A stretch of DNA of 64,000 nt from Gelatoporia subvermispora B (taxonomy: Eukaryota; Basidiomycota; Agaricomycetes; Polyporales; Gelatoporiaceae), in the NCBI GenBank assembly GCA_000320605.2, contig KB445812.1, positions 403,660 through 467,659 on the forward strand, given 5' to 3'. Shown here piece after piece: positions 38,492 to 50,680 of this stretch. Made by a program: the position numbers and the translations under genes. Numbering within the stretch: position 1 is the stretch's first letter; each line of letters starts with the position of its first letter. The notes beneath the pieces were generated by a model, which saw nothing but the letters and a program-made list of their open reading frames with translations, was not told where the DNA came from and made no database searches.

Positions 38492-40659
38492 ATGTCTTCC
38501 CCTCTCAGCTATCCAGAGAGGGGCGCTTTGCTACTCATTTCGGTTGCAGCTATAGTGAGCGTTCAACACCATCGCTGACCTTCATAGTACATCTGCTAAG
38601 CACACATCAGGGCGTCCATGTTGTGTTCAACCGGAGAGAGCCAAGGAATCCCCTCGTTCATGCAGCTCTGCTCGGCCTACCTCCCATGCTCCTCTCTACG
38701 TTGTTTTGGAACACTTCTGGGCCGATCTATGCAGTTTACATGTCATTCGTGGCATTCTTTGCCGTCCTTTGTACTTCGATCGTGCTCTACCGCATTTCGC
38801 CCTTCCACCCTCTTGCGCGGTATCCTGGACCACTGCTAAACAAGATTACGAAACTGTACTTCTCGTCGATTGTGATGCAAGGCCAATCGCACCTCTATGT
38901 CCATAAGCTGCATCAACAATACGGAGACGTTGTTCGTCTTGGTGCGTCTAAAGTCTCAGAATGGTCCGACAATGCTTCGACCTACTAATCCATTCACGCA
39001 GGGCCAAACGAAGTCAGTATTTGCAATGCAAGTGTGATCCAGGATATGTTTGGGACTGGCGGCCTCCCCAGAAGTGAAGGTGAGTGGTGTCTAATTTGTC
39101 AACACCTACAGATGTTGACCCGAGTCCCAAATCACTTTCGTCAGCATACATGGGTCGTACCATGTGGTCCGGGAATCCTCCTATGCTAGCGATGTCCGGA
39201 GAAGCGCATCTCGCCCGACGAAAGTGGTGGAATCGTGCTTTTAATTCTACAGCATTGAAGGGCTACGAGACCATCATTTCACGTCGTGCAGAACAGCTCT
39301 CCGGCATGCTTGACAAAGCGGCAGGCGAGAAGGTCGAAATTGACTTAGGCCTCTGCTTCAGTTACTTCATGTGAGTGTTTGCCATGATCTTGCGTATTGC
39401 ATAGCTGACCGCATGTTGCCAAGGTGGGATTTCATGAACGATATGGCGTACGTATCACACTTCTGTCCAGTAGCATAATTTCTCTAAATGGCTGCAGATT
39501 CGGAGGAGGATCCGACATGCTCACGCAAGGAGAAGAAGGTAGTATGTGGCATGTTCTTGCGGCAGGACTGGCGTGAGTGCATGTATGGTTTGCATTTCGA
39601 GTAGAGCTGATCCTCCACACTCAGATCTGGCCAATTCTTCGCCAACCTACCTTGGCTTGCCCTGTATGCGAGCAAATTACCTGCCTTTGGCCAGGATATC
39701 AAGCGCTTACGTATGTATGGTATCCAACGTGCCAAGGAGCGTGTACAGCGGGGCTCTGTTCAACATGATCTATTCTACTATTTGGTATCTATCTCTTTCA
39801 TTCGTGCACGATTCATGCTTACTGAATGTATTGAAGAACAACGAAGATGGTGTTCAGAAGGAAGCCCGTCCTTTAGCACACGTGATCTCCGATGGCGCGC
39901 TGGCTGTCATCGCGGGTTCAGACACCACTGCAAACGTTATCACGCATGTGTTCTACTACCTGCTGTGCAATCCGACGGAATACATGCGCCTTCAAGCTGA
40001 AGTGGACAAGTTCTATCCCCCAGGAGAGAACTCGTTAGATACCGAGTACCACTCGGACATGCCTTTCATGAATGCTGTCATGTAAGCGGCAGTCCTAACT
40101 TACTAGTTGCTGTACACTGAGTCCCTTTAGCAATGAGGCCCTCCGGCTCCTCCCCGTTCTGGCCAATGGTAGCGATCGAACCACCCCCGCACTTGGCAGA
40201 CTCGTAGGGTCGATGTAGGTGCTCCTCCGTTCTACCGACGATGATGTGCTCATGCCTTCACCCTGTTCACGCAGATTCTTACCCGGAGGCACAAACGCGA
40301 CAGTCCATGTTTACTCGGTGCACCGTGACCCGCGAAACTTCGCTCCGAATGCGACATCGTTCTGGCCTGCCCGTTGGCTGATTGCCACCGGGGAGATGAC
40401 CATTGCAGAGGCAGGGATCTCACAGGAGGAATTCGTGCACAACTCCTCAGCGTTCATCCCTTTTTCTTTGGGACCCGCTAATTGTGTGGGCAAGAACCTT
40501 GCCTTGCAGGAGATGCGAACCCTAATCTGCCTCATCATGCAACGTTTCTTCCTTCGCTTCGCAGCTGGGTACAACCCGGCCTCCTACGAGGATAACGTCC
40601 GCAATTTTTTTATCATGCAAAAGCCGGAGTTGCTCTTGACAGTCGAGCGTCGTGGCTAA
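38492..40659 (+). CDS. Cytochrome P450 monooxygenase
   Basis: Ten exons (38492-38554, 38611-38941, 39002-39079, 39145-39370, 39424-39447, 39498-39572, 39625-39784, 39837-40081, 40131-40214, 40275-40659) join to about 556 residues, normal for microsomal fungal P450s. Seen: N-terminal hydrophobic membrane segments with a proline-rich hinge (HPLARYPGPLLNK), I-helix AGSDTT (345-350), ExxR in NEALR (403-406), FWPARWL, and the haem ligand loop FSLGPANCVG with Cys499. No frameshift or stop. It hydroxylates or otherwise oxidises an unknown substrate in the endoplasmic reticulum using cytochrome P450 reductase. CYP family not assignable by eye. Same strand as the halogenase, transporter and later tailoring genes. 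Confidence 0.92.
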
Positions 40660-42004
40660 ACGCGTTACTCGTTTGATGGGTTGGTCTTGAGGTCGGATTC
40701 GGTTCTAGTGAAGATTGCACGTAGTGTTTTAGCTCCTTCGGTGCCTACTACTAGCGTATTCCATGTATCCTTGTAATCTATGTCGTTTACGGTCCATGAG
40801 CTGCCCAAGCAGAACATAACAACTTAACGCAAAAGCGGCGACTATTTGGCCCCTGTATGAACGTGGTGTGGAAGTCCAGGGCTTTCCCGTGAGGAACATA
40901 TAATCTGATTTCCAGTGTCTATTCTTCCTCGATGCTGTCGTGCACTCCCTAGCGAGCCGAGGATACGGGTGTCCCCAACTCCCGGCGTTCCGAACGAGAT
41001 CCGAGGCCCCGTCCTGATCTTTACCAAATGACTGTTACGCCATTCGAACTTTCTTCTAGAATTGCAGTTGTGGCTTCGTTTTCATCAATCAGTTGATTGG
41101 TTTTGCTTTGCTCATTTCTAGACAAGAAGATCTGTCAACACTCAAACTTACATAGTTCTGGGAGCACGATTACCTTTTTCGAGATCGAGGTCGCACGAGG
41201 AATGTGTCATATTCCCTCCGGTGCCTCCAACATGATAACCTACCGACAGAAGCACAAGCGTGGCGTTCCATCGTGACGTTGCATGGCGATAGGATAGGGC
41301 GGCTATATGTGGCGATAGGCGACGCCAGATCTCGGGAGCATCAGGAAATGTTGAAATCTGGTTTTGCGCCGCATTCCCCGTTTTAAAGGCGCTTAGCGAC
41401 CAGAAAAGCCTCGGATGCGAAGGTGGTGAAAGCAGAAGTGAGATCTTGCTGATGAGTCCGAGGCATCATCGATGCATCGGCCAACGGGAATGTCCCGTCG
41501 CCCTCCATGTCAGAATGATACCTCTTGAAGAACTTACCTGAATTTTATTGGACAGGTCAACCTGCATCAGGAAAACATCGCGTTGACTTCGACGCCTTTG
41601 ACCTGCCTTTCGAGGCTTTCTGGCGTCTTCACCGCTCTGTTGCGCGCCAGAAAGGCGTCAAAGTCGTGGCAGGAGGCGAACACTCACACTGTTGTATCTG
41701 CCAACTGATTGTACAGACTTCTATCATTCCGTCCGCACATGCTCACGCTGGTTTGGGAAACGTAGTACAAGGAGGGGTGTACATCACAGATCATGGAGAC
41801 CGCCGCGGTAGACCAGGTAGCTACGTCGAGCTGTCAGTGCAGGCTTCCATGTGGGCTTCATGTGCGCTCACGTCTGTTTTGCAGACGGGACAAACATACC
41901 TTGCGGACCAGGTTGTCGTGTTGAGCCTGGGAACTTCCTCCACCTTCAGTATATAAACCTCCGCGTCAGAGACCGCCTCGAAACTGCACAGACAAGGAAG
42001 AAAG
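40660..42004. other. Intergenic with a hairpin repeat
   Basis: No gene recognised. A palindromic repeat sits at 41590-41670. Confidence 0.4.
41590..41670. repeat. Fold-back repeat, copy A
   Basis: Contains the perfect stem CTTTCTGGCG (41616-41625) and CGCCAGAAAG (41645-41654), flanked by GACGCCTTTGACC and GGCGTCAAAGTCG. It resembles copy B near 45.4 kb, which shares GCATCAGGAAAA, ACGCCTTTG and GAAAGGCGTCAAA in the same order. Confidence 0.5.
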
Positions 42005-43850
42005 ATGCCGAGTAATTCTGCAGCGACTGTGGACAACACCCTTGGTGCTTGTCTATTGGGTGAGTTACTCTATCATATACCTCAAATAATGATGTCATCG
42101 ATGGTTCTCTTATAGGTGTGATCATAGCCTCAATGTGGGCATGCAGTAGTATGAGCTGGAGTCAAACTGAGCAATAACTCTAGATTTTATGGGATCACAT
42201 GCCTACAGACGTACTTGTACTACCGACGCTACCAACACGATGGGATGACAATTAAATTTGGGGTCAGTCCACCCGCATTTTTGCCACCGCTACTCTGATA
42301 GTCATTTGTGCCTATTCTAGGTTGGTTTACTGTGGTATGTGTAACGTCCACGCGTCGGTACGACCTGATACATTCTAGGGTAGGCTTTTGGATACCCTGC
42401 ACCAGGTCTTCGCTACACACATCGTGTACACCATCCTGGTCACCCGCAACGGAAGTCCCACTGCCCTTCTGACTCCACCTTGGTCCGTAATGGTTCGTGT
42501 CCTACGTGTTGGACAAAATTGATGACCGGCGCTGATCATTGTCTGGACAGGTGAACATAGTTGTTACTGTGAGTCATGGCGCAGATAGCCCTCAAATATG
42601 CTCTCACTATGCGCAACAGGGAGTTACCGACGTGGTTGTTAGGCTGTATGAGCCACCAGCTCTTATTTTGCGAAACAACGACTCATATTGCTCGGAATAG
42701 GCTATTCTGTCAGAGGCTCTGGATGTGTAAGCGTCCGAGCGAGCTAATCAACTGTTCGGCTCTGACATCTTCGAGTATAGTCAGCAAGAAGAACTACTTC
42801 GTTGTTCTCCCTGTGGTAAGGAATCGGTCTCTGTGCGACAATCGCTCTCACATTCATTTCATGTAGCTCGTAGGAAATGCCTCTTCGTTGGGTCAGTACT
42901 CATACAATCAAGGAAGACTTGCGATACGTCATAGACTCGCTAACTAACTTGCTCGACGAGTTCAGCTGGATGTCTAGGTCAGTGGCCCTTACCTGAGTCG
43001 ACACTTAGCCGTGTCTCATATCCGGTCGAATAGCATTTGTGATCAAGGCGTAAGCAATACCCCCCGTAGTTTATAGCGAGGAGCCTCTGATGCGCTTTAT
43101 TATAGGGCTCCTCTGGACAGCTTTCCCGCTTTCAGATCACTTTCGGTGAGGGGTACTAACAGATGATAGACTTGTAATATTTACACGATGTAACCCAGTG
43201 GGCCCTATATCTTGCCCTTGGATCAGGCGTTTCGACAGACCTCTTTCTTGCATCCTCACTGGTGTTTTTTCTCTGGAAGAGTCGCACCGGCTTCCGCAGG
43301 TGTGCAACAGCTTTGAAGACCTCGAAAAGCACTCATCTATATCGTTTCACTCGCAGGACGGATTCTATGGTGCAAGTGTTAATGCTGTACAGCATAAACA
43401 CGGCGCTCCTCACTAGGTGAGCATTGCGGTCATTCTCTTTCGCTGTCAAGCTCACAGCGACGGATGTAGTCTCTGTGAAACAACTTCATTCATCACCGTG
43501 CGTGACAACACTACCGAGTCCTCTGCTTCGATAACGACATCTGCTGTACAGTTTGCTGCTATGCCCGACACTTTCGTTTACTACGCCTTCTTCACCATCC
43601 TTCCGAAATGTAAGCACTATAGGGCGATGGATAACTTTGGGAGCCGGCTGACTGAAGCTCAGTGCTACTCAACTCCTTATTGGCAACATACAATGGGAGG
43701 AATACCGTGCGGGAAGCCTCCCGAGCTAACGGAGACCTGATTTCAATCCCCCTCTCCTCGTCTACATACGGTCGCTCCATCAACTCTGGCACCTTAGACG
43801 GTAATCAGGCGAGTGTATGTTTTACAACTGTGGCTCGCGTTGATGCCTAG
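42005..43850 (+). CDS. DUF6534-family multi-pass membrane protein, intact or slightly damaged
   Basis: Starts MPSNSAATVDNTLGACLLG and joins through short introns to FYGITCLQTYLYYRRYQHDG, WLLDTLHQVFATHIVYTILV, then SKKNYFVVLPV, ALYLALGSGVSTDLFLASSL, FLWKSRTGFRR, and TDSMVQVLMLYSINTALLTS. It continues FAAMPDTFVYYAFFTILPK and LLLNSLLATYNGRNTVREAS, ending in a 50-residue Ser-rich tail at TAG 43850. This is the full DUF6534 order (about seven membrane segments). The exon around 42750 (QLFGSDIFEYS next to SKKNYF) appears to need a one-base shift, and the exon structure between 42560 and 42760 is unclear, so the gene may be dying. Function of the family is unknown. Confidence 0.6.
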
Positions 43851-44079
43851 AACTACAATCAGACTCACGAGGCCATCCGAGTACATAAGGTAACGGAATC
43901 GACTTCAGACACGTTCAAACAGCCTTGATGAAAAACACCGAGTTTGCTGTGGGATAGACAGCTATGGCAGTGATTCCGAATGCGTGTGTGGCTTGCTCAT
44001 GTAACTTCGAGATACTCGAGAATCTCATCGTCTGGTACTTCCCTCATACTCTGTCACCTCTCGGTTTATGGTAGTGCCC

Positions 44080-44490
44080 ATATGCACTGATAGTGCGAGA
44101 CCGTGTGTGCTTGGAACCTGTGTCATCCCGCACATTCGACTAAATGTCTGTGTGGAGCATCTTGATTTGAAGCACGCGGCGGGTCCTATCCGTGTCCCTG
44201 GCTTCTCGTATGAACGTAGACTCGGTAAGCGTACTCACCCACATCGCTTCACTTATAGGACGTATTCTATGGTATAATTTACAGCACCAACACAGCTCTG
44301 CTCACTAGGTTGACCGTATGATTATACCATCTCATCATGTTCACAGCGGCTGCGATAGTTTGTGTGAGACAACTTCTTTCATCAATGTATGTGATGGTGA
44401 TGCATGATGTCCTATCCCGAATCTAACGCATGTCATGCAGTTTGCCGCTGTGCCTGACACTTTCGTTTACTACGCCTTGACTTGTTCGGT
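44080..44490 (+). pseudogene. Tandem decayed fragment of the DUF6534 gene
   Basis: Repeats the 3' part of the neighbouring gene in the same orientation. GGACGTATTCTATGGTATAA and CAGCACCAACACAGCTCTGC parallel the TDSMV and INTALL coding stretch. GTGTGAGACAACTTCTTTC parallels the CETTSF stretch, and GTGCCTGACACTTTCGTTTA codes PDTFVYYA. Frames are broken and the C-terminal exon is missing. Confidence 0.7.
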
Positions 44491-46140
44491 TAGAATTTAG
44501 TCTTCTACTAGTCTTCCTTACACACTCTGCTTCTAGGCCTCTGGCAGTCAATATAATTCACACTTGAAGTCCATTGTATCAGTTTTTCACGTGTCAAGAA
44601 CTATCTCTAAACGACCACTGTGTGGTGATACTTGTCATTGTAGTCGAAAACGCTGTGGCCATCAGCAAATTCAACATTTTGCCTGTAACTACTTATCGAA
44701 TGCTTTGCGTACTTGACCACACTTGAAAGTACTTAACATGGGCGCTTGTCGAGCGCTTCCAAGGCGCCTATAGGAAAATGCGCTGTAAGTAACGTCCAGT
44801 AAAGATAAGTGCGCCAAGTAGAATATGTACAGACTTGCGGCAGCTTGATTCGCGACTTGATTTCACTTTAGTCAGGCTTAGATTCCGTTCAATTGGGCCA
44901 CTGTCGGCTTATTTTTTTGGTGCTCGGGCTCAGGTCTGTTCGAGGGTCATTCAAGGGCCCAGAGAGGACGTCCGAGATCGCAAAGAAGTCCGCACGAGTA
45001 CGTTTGAGCTGGTTCCGTTTAAGCGCCCGTCCGAGTAACTCCAAGTACCGGAAAGGAAACTGATGATTTTGCTGATGTGTACGTAAATCAAGCCCAATCT
45101 CTATTGAGACGTCTGAGGATGAGAAATAATTCGTGTATGTGAGTCGTTGCCTTTCCAAACCTGGTCGCAATTGGTCTAATTTGGGAATGACCACTGATGC
45201 ATGCTGGTTCCTCCCCATCTAGGCTGCTTGGAACCCTCCGGTCGGAGATTAGAAATCGTCTGTACGTGCGCTGGTAGCCTCCGTGGCGCAGTCATCCTCC
45301 TATAACGTCTGGCTTGCAAGACTACGTTTGCTCCCGCTGCGCCTAGCAGGCCGCGGCAGGCGGCAGCGGAGGTTTAACACGTGGCATCAGGAAAATAAAC
45401 TCATCACTTTGCCGCCTTTTTCGGTACTTGGGCGCGACTTGAACGCCTTTGTGGCGCCAGGCAAGGTCGTGAAGACGCTGGTAAACCTCAAGAGCAGGTG
45501 AAAGGCGTCAAAAACGGCAGGGCTGGCCTAGGGTGCCCTGCCCTTCTGGAAGTGCGTGCGTAACTCTTCCGGAAAAGGTGACGGAGGTGCTCTGGCATGT
45601 TTTTTTAGAAACGTGCACAGCAACTTGCAAGGGCCCTCGGTCGCATCTATTGCCAGCCGGCAACAGTTTGCATGAACGCACGATGCTTGCCGACATGTCT
45701 GTCAACAAGGCAGGTCAGGACCCCAACGCAGCCCCTAATTTGGTAATTTGCAAAGCTCCGCGAATGATGGAAGAAGAACTGCTCATACTCTGATCGGCTA
45801 CCCGAGGTAACCCGTGGGAAACCTGTCGCAGGTAGGCAGCCCGACTGCCTCGCATTCATATTTTGAGCAGAACAGAAGAGGTGCTTCTTTGCTGGAACCA
45901 TGCGTGACCGTGATGTTCCGGCAGCAGTTGGCAGCAGCAGCCCGCATATGCACTGACGGTCCGGCCTATATACCCTGTTCGCAGAGCCTTGGATACCTTC
46001 CTCGTCTGTACGATATTCAGCACATCGCCAACAAAAGACCATAACCCTGCACAGCGCCGATAGCCTGATATCCTTCCCCGGCAGCGTTCTCAGCGTGGAC
46101 CTTACGTATCCACTCTATTCCTCACTTCGGTTACCCGGCC
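44491..46140. other. Intergenic with a fold-back repeat
   Basis: No gene recognised apart from the repeat at 45330-45520. Confidence 0.4.
45330..45520. repeat. Fold-back repeat, copy B
   Basis: GC-rich inverted blocks (GCTGCGCCT facing AGGCGGCAGC at 45336-45368), then GCATCAGGAAAA, ACTTGAACGCCTTTG and GAAAGGCGTCAAA in the same order as copy A near 41.6 kb. Confidence 0.4.
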
Positions 46141-48328
46141 ATGGCCCAAGAGAGTCACTCCCTTCCAAGTGTACCCAAGTCCTTGACCGCGATGAACGAC
46201 CCTGGTGCCAAAACTCGCAAGGGTATTCGGTTCTGGCTTGTACTGACATCGCTCCTTGTATCTCTATTCCTTGCAATCCTGGAGAACGTGAGGACCAGCT
46301 TCTTACTGAGTCTGTTTGGCTATCCTAAACGCTCGCGAATAGTCGGCCATGGGCACGGCTCTGCCCACTATCGTCCAAGACATCCACGGCAACCAGTTCT
46401 TGTGGGTTTTGCTCGTCTACGGCCTCACAGCTGCCGCTCTGGTTCCCCTCAGTGGAAGCTTTGCTGAAGTGTGTCGGCATTTACTTCCGTTAGTAGTCTA
46501 GGGCTAATGTGATGACAGATTTTCGGTCGACGCCCCGTGATGTTTCTCGCGCTCTTCTTCTTTGCGGCAGGTAGTGCAATCGGCGGAGCGGCGCAGAGTA
46601 TGAACATGCTCCTTGCAGCGCGCGGTACGTGAAAATGCCTGACATCACTTGCGTTTGTATCTCATTATCATTCGTCTTCCTCAGCTATTCAAGGCGCTGG
46701 GGGAGGAAGTATCTATGCGCTGACCCAGATCATTCTTTCGGATATTGTCACCCTTCAAGAGCGTGGGAAGTTCTCTGGATTATTCGGCTTGTGGGTTTTG
46801 CGACCTCGTCGTTCAAACAGCTCGTTACTCACTTGAAGTAGCACATGGGCTATCGCAGGGGGTATCGCACCCATCGTCGGGGGCGGTTTGGCAAAGCAGA
46901 CTACGTGGCGTTGGCTCTTCTGTACGTTATGCGGTCATGAATTCCACGGCTCGGCTAACCTACAGCTCGCCCCGAAGACCTCAACATTCCGATTGCAGGT
47001 GTCGCAATGTTCCTGATCCTCGTGGTTATGAAGCTGCCCACCCCTCCCGGGACGTTCGTTGAGAAGGTCAAGAAGGTCGATTTCATGTGAGTGCTCAGAG
47101 GAAGGACATGCTTGCTCATCTACTGATTCCTGGATAGTGGGCAGACGTTAATAATGGGATCGACTGCTGCTTGCGTTATCGCTCTTGCATGGGGAGGTGT
47201 CACGTTCCCATGGAAGTCAGCGCATGTCCTAGTCCCCCTCGTAGTTGGTCTAGTTGGGCTCGTCGCGTTCGGTGTATACGAAGCATTCTTTTGCCATAAC
47301 CCCATCGTGAGTCATCTGTGATTTGGCTCACGCAGGACTCCTGAACGATGCAATAACAGGTTCCCCTGAAGATCATCTCAAACCGTACCAGCATTAGTGG
47401 GTAAGGCGACGTCCGGTATGTATACTCAGCCCGGACTCAAATCGTCGTACAGATACCTGCAAATATTTCTTGTTGTGTTCATCTTCACGAACTACGTCTG
47501 TAAGTTAGCCAGTATGTCTCTTGGTCGGTTCTCACTGTCTTCTTCAGACTACTTGCCCGTGTATTATCAAGCATGCAAAGATGCCTCGCCAATCGCATCA
47601 GGCGTCGACGTGTTCCCAATCGCATTCACTACTGCCCCCATTTCCGTTATTGCGGGAGCGAGTGTAACTGCGACAAAGCATTACCGACCACAGCTCTGGG
47701 TCGGATGGGCACTGACAACTGTTGGCTTTGGGTTACTCATAACCATTCGCGAGGATACCGCACGCGCAGTGTCGATTGGATATCAAATCCTGCCTGGGAT
47801 CGGCATGGGAATGGTCTATTATACGACACTCTTCCCTGTGCTGGCACCGTTGTCTGTGACTTACAACGCCCATGCACTCTCCCTGTCCATGTATCTTCGC
47901 TCTCTATCTCAAGTATGTCGGTTTACTTGCATGTGTTGTACCGTTTACTGACAGACCGCTAGGTATGGGGTGTGGCCCTGGGCGGCACTATTCTCCAGAA
48001 CGGTTTAGAGAATAAGCTTCCCACATCTTTCACCTCCGTATTCAACACGGATGCGGGCGTCGCATACTCGATCATCCCCCAGATTCCTCACCTGCAACAA
48101 CCTTTGAAGGATCAGGTTCGAGCGGCGTTTGCCCAGTCGCTGGCGGGGAATTGGATAATGCTTCTGGCGTTATCTGGCCTGGGTCTGGCTTCTACGCTGA
48201 TGATGAAGGCACTTCCGCTCCACACAGACAGAGACGAGCGTTGGGCCATGGAAGGTGATAAGGCTCCAGATCCGAGCAGCGGCACGACGTCGGAGAAACA
48301 GGCGGATATCGATGTGAACGGCGCCTGA
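46141..48328 (+). CDS. MFS efflux transporter, DHA2 (14-TM) family
   Basis: Eleven exons (46141-46287, 46343-46468, 46519-46624, 46685-46790, 46842-46921, 46978-47086, 47138-47306, 47360-47400, 47453-47499, 47548-47912, 47963-48328) join to about 553 residues. Proton-coupled drug or metabolite exporter of the plasma membrane. Seen: TM1 with the DHA2-type LENSAMGTALPTIV, IFGRRPVM (motif A loop), AIQGAGGGSIYALTQIILSD (motif C-like), WRWLFYLNIPIAGV and further helices to LMMKALPL. A hydrophilic acidic tail follows. One acceptor (46977) was chosen because it restores WLFYLNIP. Intact. Its place among tailoring enzymes suggests product export or self-protection. Confidence 0.92.
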
Positions 48329-49200
48329 GTGGCTCTATCTGGGGATATGTATTATGCACAAGGACTGATTCTGGGGCTGTATGGTTGCCATCGGATGTAA
48401 CGTCAGTTGTAGTTTGTTGCCAGTCGCAGTTTGTTGAGGCGCATATACCTTTCCGTTGTCACCTCTGAGATTTTGGAGATTTCGAAAATTGGAGTATGCA
48501 GGTCCCCAATCTTTCGGCATTATCACTGGAAGCCCCGGCATGGAGCCGCGACTACGATAGTAGGATCCGGGATAAGAATAGTCTCAATTTTCTGTGTTGC
48601 CGATAGCGCCGATGTCTAAGCTTGTGTACAGCCCGGTAGGTAAAATCTAAATCGGGCATCTCAGCGCCTTGTAGTCATGTGAATATTTGAGTCCTGCTCT
48701 CGGGCGTCTATACTTTTCGTTCAATACTCACTTGGCATATCTATCAATACACGAAGAGTGATCGATATTATCTCCGCCTCTCGACTTCGGCAAGCACTGG
48801 ACATCCAATACCAGACCCTATTACTCTCATCATTCGAAGACAGTACTACGCCGCATTGCGCTTCGTGGCTGCCATGAACGCTATGGTCGCACGCTCGCGA
48901 CGTATTAGCATATGGTCGGACATTCGTACACGTTCGTCCCATAAGCTCCAAGTCAGACTCTGATGATCAGCTGTTCGTGAAGCTCTGTGCTTCCAAGTCA
49001 TCGAAAGGGGATGAACGCTTTCCAATGCATCGTTTCCAGTAGTGTTTGTTTCTGCACGGTTCCAGCCCTCTCGGAGTCATCAGATGTTGTAAGGGCTCGG
49101 TGGCGAGTCCCTGGCTTTGCCTTTCTGAGGACTACAAAAGTCCAGCTACGCTAGCTCATCTGTGTAGCGCCCTCGTCCTCTCGCTCACGCTGTAAACACC
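48329..49200. other. Intergenic, nothing recognised
   Basis: 3' flank of the transporter and promoter of the thioesterase gene. No other feature seen. Confidence 0.45.
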
Positions 49201-50680
49201 ATGCCCATGTTGTCAGCTCCGTTATCGCGGTTGCTCGCAGCGACTGTTATCGTCGCTTGTTTGCCTGCCATGGATCTACACATTGGGGTCTTGCCGCTCA
49301 CCGCTAGTGCCGGCCAGCGTACCCTCAGGGCATTTGTTCTGGCTGTTATAATCCTGAACTTCAGATCATGGCCATTCTCCTGGACATGTAAGACGGCCCT
49401 TTACTGTCGCATTCTGCTCCGGTTGATGCTGACGCACTTCTCATCCGTAGTTCGGACCCTAGGCCCACTTATTAAGCATCACCTTCGATACCTTGTCTTG
49501 AGAATTCGGCTCTCGTTCTCTCCGCAATCTGCACAGAAGAGAGGGGCGGTCGAATTCGGCCATCACTCTAACATCGCTACGGTCGGTCAAGACCCCTTCA
49601 AGACCTCTATCACTTATCGCACATTCGCTAGTGAGTGACCCAGCGCTATGTCCAAGTGCGCATTGTCTAAAGTACTGTATAACTATCTAGGCCCAGATGA
49701 CTGCGACTTCCGGCTACACCTGAGTAATTCGTCGTATGCGAAGGTATCTCCGGTCAGTAGTCGTACATTGTACATCGACATAACTATCGTATAGACCCTT
49801 GATGCGGCACGCGTAAAATACGCTGTTCAATGCTTCCCTACGTTCTTTCACATTGGGGGCTGGATGGGCTTGGGAGGTGAGGATCTCTCTCTGTGGGGAC
49901 ATGCGGTACATATGCGGCGGTCGTGGAGAGCCACTGATGGTGTCTATTGTCAGCGACATATTACAAGTTCCATCGCGAAATTTCTCTTGGCTCACCATAC
50001 GAGATACGCACAAGCATTCTGACTTGGGACTCGAAATGGGTACGTGTTGATTTCCCTGGGTGCGGTTTACTCCGTAGGCTCACTTCTGTGGATTGGATGA
50101 TCAGACTTACCTGGTCACGCGCTTCGTCACCCAAAGCAGGCCTAGCATGCATAAAAAGGGAGCTAACAATCGTGATCTCACCAATAGAGTGTCAAGCGGA
50201 GTGGTTTGCCACTGCATAGCGGTTTCTATGCTCTGCTGCAAGATCGGGCGTATCACAATTCCTCCAGCACTTGCACTTGCCACCGAGGGATTCTGCGATT
50301 CTGGCACAGATGGCGACGAAAATGCGTTGACTCATTACTCGCGAGACAACCCGCCTCCACACTGGAAGCATGTGCTGGAGCTACACGCAGCGGACCTGCT
50401 CGACCCATCAAGTAACAACAATTCTCCGTCGTCTTCCTTTTCGGCCGATGCCAAGGCAAACGGACTGAAGCCCTTCCCGCAAGGGGCAACTCGCCCTCGA
50501 TCTGACTTGCCCACTCTCCGCCGCTTCCTAACACACGGGTGGCGCGATGTGCCTCAAGGTTCACGATGGTGGGAGCAAGCTCTACAAGGGACAGTAGAGA
50601 AGCGGCGCATTGCCGGAATGGAAGTGGTAAACGGTATGACAGACGGGCTGAGTAGACTCGAGGAAACAACATGGGACTAG
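49201..50680 (+). CDS. THEM6-like hotdog-fold thioesterase family protein
   Basis: Five exons (49201-49630, 49691-49743, 49795-49876, 49954-50039, 50105-50680) join to 408 residues. The N-terminus holds hydrophobic helices (membrane anchor); the hotdog domain follows: DCDFRLHLSNSSYAK, LDAARVKYAVQCFPTFF, GATYYKFHREISLGSPYEI, TSILTWDSKWTYLVTRFV, as in THEM6 and fungal relatives of 4-hydroxybenzoyl-CoA-type thioesterases. A conserved KIGRITIPPALALA block and a C-terminal region with PTLRRFLTHGWRDVP complete it. The family probably hydrolyses acyl-CoA or acyl-carrier thioesters, though activity is rarely shown. No frame defects. Together with the neighbouring hydrolase and desaturase it hints at acyl-lipid chemistry. 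Confidence 0.85.

Noticed and set aside
41448..41475. CTGATGAGTCC resembling a hammerhead ribozyme core
   Set aside because: The required GGAC-GAAA arm and closing stems are absent downstream.
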